Shown here piece by piece: positions 1 to 5,057 of a stretch of 6,165 nt of DNA. This DNA comes from Nitratifractor sp. (GTDB lineage: Bacteria > Campylobacterota > Campylobacteria > Campylobacterales > Sulfurovaceae), in NCBI GenBank assembly GCA_024762845.1, contig JANTGQ010000089.1:1-6165 (forward strand), read 5' to 3'. A program made the translations under genes and the position numbers. The notes beneath the pieces are model-generated. The model had not been told where the DNA came from and did no database searches. It worked only from the letters and a program-made list of their open reading frames with translations. Each line of letters begins with the position of its first letter. The first letter of the stretch is position 1.

Positions 1-2
1 AA

Positions 3-674
3 GAGAGTGCCATAGTCAAGGGGAAGAGCTCGGTGCATTCGGCAGTGGCGTATGACCTTATCGGCAAGCTTGCCGGTGAGACCAAACTGACACGCCGCAC
101 CATCGGCAATATCCTCATGAAGATAAGTGTCAGGACTTTTGAGGAATATAAGAAAAACCCCGAAGAGTTCATCCGAAACGCTTCACGTATCATCAATGAA
201 CAAAAAGCGACTACCGTGATAGAGCATCTCAGCTATGACCCCTCAGAAGAGAAGCACTCTCTCGAAGAGATCTTCACGGCAGAGAGCAGAACGTACGATA
301 TCAAACGCCTTCAGGAAGTCAACAAGCATGTCTATGACTTCCTTGTAACAGACTCCAAAGGGGAAAAAGAGTTTGCCAAGCAGCTTGATGTAGCTTCAGA
401 AGTGGTGGTTTATGCCAAACTCCCTTCAAGCTTTTTTATCCCCACACCGGTGGGTGAATATAACCCCGACTGGGCAATTGCCTTTGAGGAAGGGACGCTC
501 AGGCATATCTACTTTGTTGCAGAAACAAAAGGATCGATGTCTACGATGCAGCTGCGGAAGATAGAAGAGATCAAGATAGAGTGTGCACGGAAATTTTTTG
601 ACAAAATCGGCTCTAGTGAGGTAAGATACGACGTGGTCGATAGTTTTGATAAGCTGATGGGGTTGGTAAATTAA
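3..674 (+). CDS. Type III restriction endonuclease Res subunit, C-terminal part (5' end outside window)
   Basis: This is the C-terminal end of a Type III restriction-modification Res subunit, which with the Mod methyltransferase forms an ATP-dependent DNA-cleaving complex in the cytoplasm. The frame stays open to the left edge, so the GTG at position 33 is an internal Val codon and the helicase/ATPase portion lies upstream. The text HSAVAYDLIGKL, TRRTIGNIL and RIINEQKAT is typical of the region joining helicase to nuclease in Res proteins. The nuclease domain shows a PD-(D/E)XK signature: a likely first Glu in GEKEF (about 363-377), YNPDWA with Asp at 468-470, and AETKG with Glu at 522-524 and Lys at 528-530. 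It looks catalytically intact and ends at a normal place for the family. G+C in sampled stretches is about 40-57%, and ATC/CTC/TTC codons are frequent, unlike the genes to the right, which suggests transfer. A mod gene is expected upstream but is not visible here. Confidence 0.88.
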   Translation, partial: ESAIVKGKSSVHSAVAYDLIGKLAGETKLTRRTIGNILMKISVRTFEEYKKNPEEFIRNASRIINEQKATTVIEHLSYDPSEEKHSLEEIFTAESRTYDIKRLQEVNKHVYDFLVTDSKGEKEFAKQLDVASEVVVYAKLPSSFFIPTPVGEYNPDWAIAFEEGTLRHIYFVAETKGSMSTMQLRKIEEIKIECARKFFDKIGSSEVRYDVVDSFDKLMGLVN

Positions 675-681
675 ATATGTT

Positions 682-720
682 CGATTAGAGTTATTGCTCT
701 AGTTGAATCGTTGTGTTTTT
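682..720 (+). terminator. Possible weak rho-independent terminator after the restriction gene
   Basis: An imperfect hairpin lies 8 bases past the stop codon of the Res gene. CGATT (682-686) can pair with AATCG (706-710), and AGAG (687-690) with CTCT (697-700), leaving a six-base loop and a bulge at 701-705. A run of five T follows at 716-720. The stem is A/T-rich and interrupted, and the T run starts five bases after the stem, so termination strength is doubtful. Confidence 0.35.
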
Positions 721-783
721 AGAATGCTTTTAATTATTAAACATTAGATAAATTGTTGTTTTTATTGATTTTATTTGAAAGTG

Positions 784-858
784 TGGCTCCGGATGCTGGA
801 TTCGAACCAGCGACCAAATGATTAACAGTCATCTACTCTACCGCTGAGCTAATCCGGA
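784..858 (-). tRNA. tRNA-Asn (anticodon GTT)
   Basis: Read on the minus strand, the gene folds as a standard cloverleaf. The acceptor stem TCCGGAT (858-852) pairs with ATCCGGA (794-788). The D arm contains GCTCAGCGGTAGAG, the anticodon loop CTGTTAA carries GTT (Asn), and the T arm GCTGGTTCGAATCCAGC is perfectly paired. The discriminator is G, and CCA is encoded at 786-784, giving 75 nt with CCA or 72 without. The gene stands alone, with a strong promoter to its right. Its 3' end faces the restriction gene, which is the usual orientation for integration of an element at a tRNA 3' end. Confidence 0.97.
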
Positions 859-888
859 ATTGATTAGTTCGTTTTTTGAAGTGACGGA

Positions 889-917
889 ATTATAGTAAAA
901 AATTTATTGAAAGTCAA
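889..917 (-). promoter_or_regulatory. Near-consensus sigma70 promoter for tRNA-Asn
   Basis: On the minus strand there is TTGACT (917-912) as the -35 box, a spacer of exactly 17 bases, and a perfect TATAAT (894-889) as the -10 box. The -10 box ends 30 bases before the first base of the mature tRNA, leaving a short 5' leader for RNase P to remove. The near-ideal boxes and spacing suit a stable-RNA gene. The -35 sequence lies only 30 bases from the oppositely oriented ribD -10 box. Confidence 0.85.
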
Positions 918-947
918 GGGTTTTTGGGAAAAAATTGAAATTTTTTG

Positions 948-953
948 TATAAT
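948..953 (+). promoter_or_regulatory. -10 box (TATAAT) of the ribD promoter
   Basis: A perfect TATAAT lies 23 bases before the ribD GTG start. It is preceded by T-rich/A-rich blocks (T6 at 941-946, A6 at 929-934). No good -35 box is present: the best candidate is TTGGGA at 924-929 with an 18-base spacer and 4 of 6 matches. This is the usual look of sigma70 promoters in Campylobacterota, where a -10 box plus periodic A/T-rich upstream DNA replaces a conserved -35. The predicted start falls in or next to the A8 run at 958-965, which gives a very short leader with no room for an FMN riboswitch. Confidence 0.65.
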
Positions 954-976
954 AGACAAAAAAAAGAGAGAAAATT

Positions 977-1975
977 GTGAATTTAGACTATCTTCAACTA
1001 GCTATAGATGAGGCTTATAAGTATCAACTCTTAACCTATCCCAACCCTGCTGTTGGGGCTGTGGTGGTAAAAGAGGGACGGGTTTTGGCAATCGAGGCGC
1101 ATCAGAAGGCTGGAACGTCGCATGCAGAGGTTTTGGCACTTTTGGCGACTTTTGAGGTTTTAAGTGGTAAGTGTGTAGCTATTGATAAGTTTGATGCTGC
1201 AGCTGTGCACCATTTTTTAGTTACAGAGGCTGGAGATGGTTTTTTTAAAGATTGTACAATCTATGTAACGCTTGAGCCATGTTCGCACAGGGGTAAGACG
1301 CCAAGTTGTGCAAATTTGATTGCGCAGCTAGGATTAAAAAAGGTTGTTATAGGTGCGCTTGATCCAATAAGAAGCCATAGTGGCGGGGTGCAGATGTTGC
1401 GTAGTGCAGGTATAGAGGTGGAGATGCTTAACTCTAAGGCTGCAAAAGATTTGATTGAGCCTTTTATTATTTGGCAAAAAAGGGCATTTGTGGTTTTTAA
1501 ATTGGCACAGACGCTTAATGGGCAAATTGGCGGGGGATATATAAGCTCGCAAGAGTCACTGACACATGTACATAAGATACGTGCAGTTACAAGTAAGCTA
1601 TTAATTGGTGGCAATACGGTACGGGTAGATAGACCGACTCTTGATTGCAGGTTTAGTGAAGGCAGGGCACCTGATATATATATCTACTCTAGAAGTGGTG
1701 ATTTTGATAAAAGTATACCTTTGTTTAGCGTACCTGATAGAAGTGTAGCAATTGGCGAGGATTTGGAGTTTTTGCAAAAGCCAGGCTTGGTGCTTGTAGA
1801 GGGTGGCGAGGGGATGCTAAATGCACTTGAAGAGAGAGTAGATTGGATGCTCCACTTTGTGGCACCACTTTTAAAGAGTGGTGAAGTCTCTTACAATGGC
1901 AGAAGTGGGTTGGAGTTTTTGCATATTGCTAAAAATAGTACTGATTTGGTTCTATGGAGTAGGATTATAGGTTAA
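977..1975 (+). CDS. ribD: Bifunctional riboflavin biosynthesis deaminase/reductase RibD
   Basis: RibD carries out two successive cytoplasmic steps of riboflavin synthesis: deamination of the GTP-derived pyrimidine and NADPH-dependent reduction of its ribosyl side chain. The N-terminal deaminase domain (residues 1 to about 165) has YPNPAVGAVV, the zinc/catalytic HAE (His49, Glu51) and TLEPCSHRGKTPSC (Cys102, Cys111 as zinc ligands). The reductase domain (about 168-332) has FKLAQTLNGQIGG, LLIGGNTVRVDRPTLDCR and LVEGG (273-277). About 47 residues separate HAE from TLEPC, against roughly 24 in E. coli RibD; I recall a similar insert in the Helicobacter homologue. The usual SLDG of the reductase is TLNG here. 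At 332 residues it is shorter than E. coli RibD (about 367), but both domains look complete. The start is GTG, with a weak GAGAG ribosome site six bases upstream. No other rib genes and no FMN riboswitch are visible. Confidence 0.95.
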   Translation: MNLDYLQLAIDEAYKYQLLTYPNPAVGAVVVKEGRVLAIEAHQKAGTSHAEVLALLATFEVLSGKCVAIDKFDAAAVHHFLVTEAGDGFFKDCTIYVTLEPCSHRGKTPSCANLIAQLGLKKVVIGALDPIRSHSGGVQMLRSAGIEVEMLNSKAAKDLIEPFIIWQKRAFVVFKLAQTLNGQIGGGYISSQESLTHVHKIRAVTSKLLIGGNTVRVDRPTLDCRFSEGRAPDIYIYSRSGDFDKSIPLFSVPDRSVAIGEDLEFLQKPGLVLVEGGEGMLNALEERVDWMLHFVAPLLKSGEVSYNGRSGLEFLHIAKNSTDLVLWSRIIG

Positions 1976-1978
1976 TCG

Positions 1979-2059
1979 ATGGTTTTTGGTAATGCTCATA
2001 GTGCAATGACTAATGTGGCTTCTGTGATTTCTAATGCAAAACCCGGGATTATAAGTTAA
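1979..2059 (+). other. 26-codon open frame after ribD, doubtful as a gene
   Basis: One codon after the ribD stop, and in the same frame, an ATG opens a 26-residue frame (MVFGNAHSAMTN...KPGIIS) ending in TAA. I do not recognise the peptide, and there is no convincing ribosome site (only a weak AGG at 1969-1971). It could be a leaderless or coupled small protein, a leftover of an older ribD C-terminus, or chance. An open run of this length is expected by chance roughly a quarter of the time in random DNA, so it is probably not a gene. Confidence 0.12.
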
Positions 2060-2065
2060 CTGCTT

Positions 2066-2071
2066 TATAAT
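2066..2071 (+). promoter_or_regulatory. Candidate -10 box (TATAAT) for ubiE
   Basis: A perfect TATAAT sits 27 bases before the ubiE TTG start in the ribD-ubiE gap. No -35 box is seen at 16-18 bases upstream, where the DNA reads CCCGGGAT. By the loose Campylobacterota standard it could give ubiE-xseA its own promoter, but a box of this kind is common by chance in A/T-rich DNA. Confidence 0.4.
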
Positions 2072-2088
2072 ACTGTAAATAGTTTAAC

Positions 2089-2101
2089 GGAGTATAGTTT
2101 G
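2089..2101 (+). promoter_or_regulatory. Ribosome binding site fixing the TTG start of ubiE
   Basis: GGAG at 2089-2092 lies six bases before TTG at 2099-2101. The next in-frame ATG is codon 13, at 2135, and would remove the leader just before the conserved MFDNIASTYD block, leaving no good ribosome site. An in-frame TAA at 2057-2059 limits any upstream extension. TTG is therefore the preferred start. Confidence 0.75.
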
Positions 2102-2821
2102 GATAAAAAGCAAAAGCAGCAAGAGATTGTGGATATGTTTGATAATATCGCCTCTACTTACGACTTGGCAAACCGTGTTTTGTCTATGGGGATCGATATT
2201 AAGTGGAGAAGAAGAGCGTGTCAAAAGGCGTACGATATTTTGGGGAGCAAAAATTTAGAGCAGATTACCGATGTTGCATGCGGAACTGGTGATTTACTGC
2301 TCTTTTGGAAAGAGTATGCGAAGAAGATGGGGATTAGTGTTGATAGGTATTTAGGTGTTGACCCATCTGTCGGGATGCTCGAAGTTGCTAAAGGGAAGGT
2401 TGATTTTGCTTCGTTTTTAGAGGGGAAGGCGCAGGAGCTGCCTGTAGAGGATGAGAGTACTGAGCTTATCTCTATTAGTTATGGTATCCGTAATGTTGTT
2501 GATAGAGTGGAAGCTTTAGAGGAGTTTTACAGAGCACTTAAACCTGGTGGTATTGTTGTGATTTTAGAGTTTACCAAGCAGGATAGAAGTGGTGTAGTAG
2601 ATAGGGTTGTAGATTTTGGGATGAAAAATGTGCTGCCTCGTGTTGGGGGATTGATATCGAAAAACTATGCTGCTTATAAGTATCTGCCCGATTCTATAGA
2701 GGGCTTTTTAACAACACAGATGCTTGAGGATGAGCTTAAGAGTGTTGGGTTTGAGATTGCACATACACAGTCGTTTACATTGGGTATTTCGACACTTTTG
2801 ATTGCGCAAAAGAGAGCATGA
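2099..2821 (+). CDS. ubiE: Demethylmenaquinone (ubiquinone/menaquinone) C-methyltransferase UbiE/MenG
   Basis: This is a SAM-dependent C-methyltransferase. In Campylobacterota, which use menaquinone, it should methylate demethylmenaquinone as the last step of quinone synthesis, at the inner face of the membrane. Family marks are MFDNIASTYDLANRVLSMGID (residues 13-33), the SAM-binding motif DVACGTGD (58-65), GVDPS (86-90), SYGIRNV (128-134), RALKPGG (145-151) followed by LEFTK, and the C-terminal block with ISKNYAAYKYLPDSI (186-200). At 240 residues it is close to the usual 230-250. The start is TTG, supported by GGAG six bases upstream. Its TGA overlaps the xseA ATG as ATGA, so the two are translationally coupled, a pairing I recall from C. 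jejuni (Cj0324-Cj0325). The pathway feeding it, futalosine or classical, cannot be told from this window. All key motifs are intact. Confidence 0.95.
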   Translation: MDKKQKQQEIVDMFDNIASTYDLANRVLSMGIDIKWRRRACQKAYDILGSKNLEQITDVACGTGDLLLFWKEYAKKMGISVDRYLGVDPSVGMLEVAKGKVDFASFLEGKAQELPVEDESTELISISYGIRNVVDRVEALEEFYRALKPGGIVVILEFTKQDRSGVVDRVVDFGMKNVLPRVGGLISKNYAAYKYLPDSIEGFLTTQMLEDELKSVGFEIAHTQSFTLGISTLLIAQKRA

Positions 2822-4065
2822 TAACAGTTAGCGAACTCAACGAGAAGATAAAGGCGATTTTGGAGACTACCTTTATGCATATTGTTGTAGAGGGGGAGGT
2901 GAGCTCTGTAACTTACCATACGAGTGGGCATCTCTACTTTAGTGTAAAAGATAGTAAAAGCACTCTGAAGTGTGTTATGTGGAAGGGGAGTGTTCGAAAG
3001 CTTAAGTTTACACTAGAGAAGGGTGAGCATATAGTAATAGAGGGCTCTGTTGGGGTTTATACGCCAAGGGGTGAGTATCAGTTTATTGCTACGAATATAG
3101 AGCCTTATGGTAGGGGCACTTTGGCACTTGCCTATGAGCAGTTAAAGAAGAAGCTCGAAGCAAAAGGGTATTTTGATAGAGAGCTAAAGAGAGAGATACC
3201 GAAGTTTCCAAAACGTGTGGCTGTTGTTACTGCTTTAAAGTCGGCAGCTTGGCAGGATGTGCTGAAAGTTGCTACAAAACGCTGGCCAATGACAGAGCTG
3301 GTAGCTATAGATGTTTTGGTACAAGGGGAAGCAGCTGCAGGAGAGATTGCAAAGGCGATAGCGTATGCTGACAGTCTGGATGTAGATACAATTTTAATTA
3401 CGCGTGGCGGTGGTTCGCAAGAGGATTTGTGGGCATTTAACGAAGAGGTGGTTGCAGATGCTATCTATAGAGCGAAAAAGCCGGTTGTGAGTGCAGTAGG
3501 GCATGAGGTGGACTTTTTGATAAGTGATTTTGTTGCCGATTTGCGCGCACCGACACCGAGCGCGGCAATAGAGACAATACTGCCTGATAGAAATGAGTAT
3601 CTCTTTGTTATAGATGAACTCTTTGAAAAACTAGGCAGAGCTGTGGATGTAAAGTTACTTAAAGCGCAGGAGGAGGCAGCGAATTTAAGAGAGCGTATAA
3701 ATACACTCTCTCCTATGGCAAAACTGCAACTGCGTATTGCTGAATTTAAGAGTTTAAAGAGCACTCTTGTTGAGCTAATGGAGCATAAACTGAGTGTTAA
3801 AGGGAGTGCCGTAACCCCACTTATACAAAAGTTAGAAGAGCTGCAGCAGATGCAGTTAAGTAACAAAGAGCAGCGTTTGGCCATTCTTAGGCAGCAGATA
3901 CTCTTAAATGACCCAGCCAAGAGAGTAAAAAGCGGTTTTGTAGAGGTAGTACAGGCAAAGAGACGGGTAGAGATTTGCAACTTGGGAGTTGGAGAGAGTG
4001 TAGAGCTTGTAAATGATAAATGTAAAGTTGCAGTAGTTGTAAGCAAAGAGCCAAGCGCACTTTAA
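2818..4065 (+). CDS. xseA: Exodeoxyribonuclease VII large subunit XseA
   Basis: XseA is the catalytic subunit of exonuclease VII, which degrades single-stranded DNA to oligonucleotides together with several copies of the small XseB subunit. Domains in order: N-terminal OB fold (about 1-98; SGHLYFSVKD, YTPRGEYQF), the catalytic domain (about 125-255), a helical coiled region (about 265-365) expected to bind XseB, and a short C-terminal domain with DPAKRVKSGFV (365-374). Likely catalytic residues are Asp147, Arg196 in RGGGSQEDLWAFN, and His229 and Asp232 in VGHEVDF, followed by ADLRAPTPSAA. One oddity is that the usual TS-x-TGAA stretch before Asp147 reads TALKSAA here. At 415 residues it is shorter than E. 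coli XseA (about 456), mainly in the coiled region. The ATG overlaps the ubiE stop by 4 bases. No xseB is in the window. Confidence 0.95.
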   Translation: MITVSELNEKIKAILETTFMHIVVEGEVSSVTYHTSGHLYFSVKDSKSTLKCVMWKGSVRKLKFTLEKGEHIVIEGSVGVYTPRGEYQFIATNIEPYGRGTLALAYEQLKKKLEAKGYFDRELKREIPKFPKRVAVVTALKSAAWQDVLKVATKRWPMTELVAIDVLVQGEAAAGEIAKAIAYADSLDVDTILITRGGGSQEDLWAFNEEVVADAIYRAKKPVVSAVGHEVDFLISDFVADLRAPTPSAAIETILPDRNEYLFVIDELFEKLGRAVDVKLLKAQEEAANLRERINTLSPMAKLQLRIAEFKSLKSTLVELMEHKLSVKGSAVTPLIQKLEELQQMQLSNKEQRLAILRQQILLNDPAKRVKSGFVEVVQAKRRVEICNLGVGESVELVNDKCKVAVVVSKEPSAL

Positions 4066-4113
4066 CGCAACGATAGATAAAATACAAGATTATTAAAAGC
4101 TGTGAATCAGCAA

Positions 4114-4130
4114 AGGAGTAAATGTAAATG
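4114..4130 (+). promoter_or_regulatory. Strong ribosome binding site with an ATG-TAA start-stop ahead of ilvE
   Basis: AGGAG at 4114-4118 is the strongest Shine-Dalgarno in the window, nine bases before the ilvE ATG at 4128. Between them lies ATGTAA (4122-4127), an in-frame start codon directly followed by stop. That first ATG is only three bases from the Shine-Dalgarno, normally too close to be used, so ATG 4128 is chosen. A short hairpin, GCTG (4099-4102) with CAGC (4108-4111), lies immediately upstream. The region also has a TAAAAT -10-like box at 4078-4083 without a -35. Confidence 0.6.
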
Positions 4131-5048
4131 AATGAAGCGCAATATATATGGATGGATGGCACATTAGTACCTTGGGCAGATGCAAAGGTGCATGTTTTAA
4201 CACATACGCTACACTATGGGAATGCAGTTTTTGAAGGGACTCGTGCCTACCAGACGCAGAAGGGTTTGGCAATATTTAAGCTTGAAGAGCATACAAAAAG
4301 ACTCTATAACTCTGCAAAGATTGTTGCAATTGAGCCAAATATCGATTATGAGAGTGTGAAAAATGCGCATATCGAGTTACTCGAGGCAAACCACTTTAGT
4401 CAAAATGTTTATCTGAGACCACTTATCTACTTAGGGTATGGACAGATGGGGATTTACCATAAAAAAGTACCGGTAAATACGATGATTGCAGCTTGGGAGT
4501 GGGGTGCATATTTAGGTGCAGACGGTTTGGAGAAAGGGATTACAACTTGTACCTCTTCTATTACAAGAAACCCGAACCGCTCTACTTTTGGTAAAGCAAA
4601 AGCGGCAGCAAACTACCTAAATAGCCAAATGGCAAAGTATGAAGCAATAGAGAATGGTTTTGATGAGGCGTTGATGCTTGATGAAAATGGCTTTATTGCA
4701 GAGGGGACAGGTGAGTGTGTCTTTATTGTAAGAGATGGCAAGTTAATCTCTCCACCAAATGACAACTCTTTGGAGTCTATTACACAAGCAACTGTATTAG
4801 AGTTAGCAAAAGATATGGGTATAGTGGTAGAGAGACGTAATATTACCCGTGATGAGGTTTACATTGCTGATGAGTGCTTCTTGACAGGTACGGCGGCAGA
4901 GGTTACTCCGGTAGCATCGCTTGATCATCGTGTTATTGGGAGTGGAAGCCGCGGACCTGTAACAGAAAAGTTACAATCAGCATATTTTGATGTGGTTTAT
5001 GGTAGAAATCCTAAGTATGAACACTATTTAACATACATACAAAAGTAA
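4128..5048 (+). CDS. ilvE: Branched-chain amino acid aminotransferase IlvE (class IV, PLP)
   Basis: IlvE is a cytoplasmic PLP enzyme that moves the amino group between glutamate and the 2-oxo acids of leucine, isoleucine and valine, the last step in making these amino acids. The fold-type IV marks are present: IWMDGTLVPW (7-16), THTLHYGNAVFEGTRAY (25-41), a KAAANYLNSQ block whose Lys158 should hold PLP, EALMLDENGFIAEGTGECVF (180-199) with Glu196 near the PLP ring nitrogen, and FLTGTAAEVTPV (251-262). At 306 residues it matches E. coli IlvE (about 309), and nothing seems missing. It follows xseA by 62 bases and has a strong AGGAG site, so it may have its own weak promoter as well as readthrough. 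The next gene starts nine bases after its stop, with a ribosome site overlapping that stop, so they are almost certainly one transcript. I recall the same neighbour order in C. jejuni (Cj0269c-Cj0268c). D-amino acid transaminase is less likely given the length and motifs. Confidence 0.94.
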   Translation: MNEAQYIWMDGTLVPWADAKVHVLTHTLHYGNAVFEGTRAYQTQKGLAIFKLEEHTKRLYNSAKIVAIEPNIDYESVKNAHIELLEANHFSQNVYLRPLIYLGYGQMGIYHKKVPVNTMIAAWEWGAYLGADGLEKGITTCTSSITRNPNRSTFGKAKAAANYLNSQMAKYEAIENGFDEALMLDENGFIAEGTGECVFIVRDGKLISPPNDNSLESITQATVLELAKDMGIVVERRNITRDEVYIADECFLTGTAAEVTPVASLDHRVIGSGSRGPVTEKLQSAYFDVVYGRNPKYEHYLTYIQK

Positions 5049-5057
5049 AGGAACTTT

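Noticed and set aside
33..35. GTG at 33 as the start of a complete 213-residue gene
   Set aside because: The frame is open to the window edge, and the preceding codons continue the typical Res-subunit sequence, so this is an internal Val of a larger protein.
727..739. Perfect small inverted repeat TTTAAT-T-ATTAAA as a terminator or operator
   Set aside because: It is all A/T with a one-base centre, cannot form a stable RNA hairpin, and is expected by chance in this A/T-rich gap.
859..976. FMN riboswitch ahead of ribD
   Set aside because: The region is A/T-rich spacer and promoter sequence, the leader after the TATAAT is only about 20 bases, and none of the conserved RFN-element blocks is visible.
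1261..1614. Minus-strand open frame of 117 codons inside ribD
   Set aside because: It runs opposite the conserved RibD zinc motif and reductase start, has no recognisable motif and no ribosome site, and is best explained as a shadow of ribD.
3465..4046. A 193-codon open frame on the minus strand opposite xseA
   Set aside because: It lies wholly opposite xseA, whose motifs are unmistakable. The translation is a low-complexity Ser/Leu/Cys-rich sequence without recognisable domains, as expected of a reverse-strand shadow.
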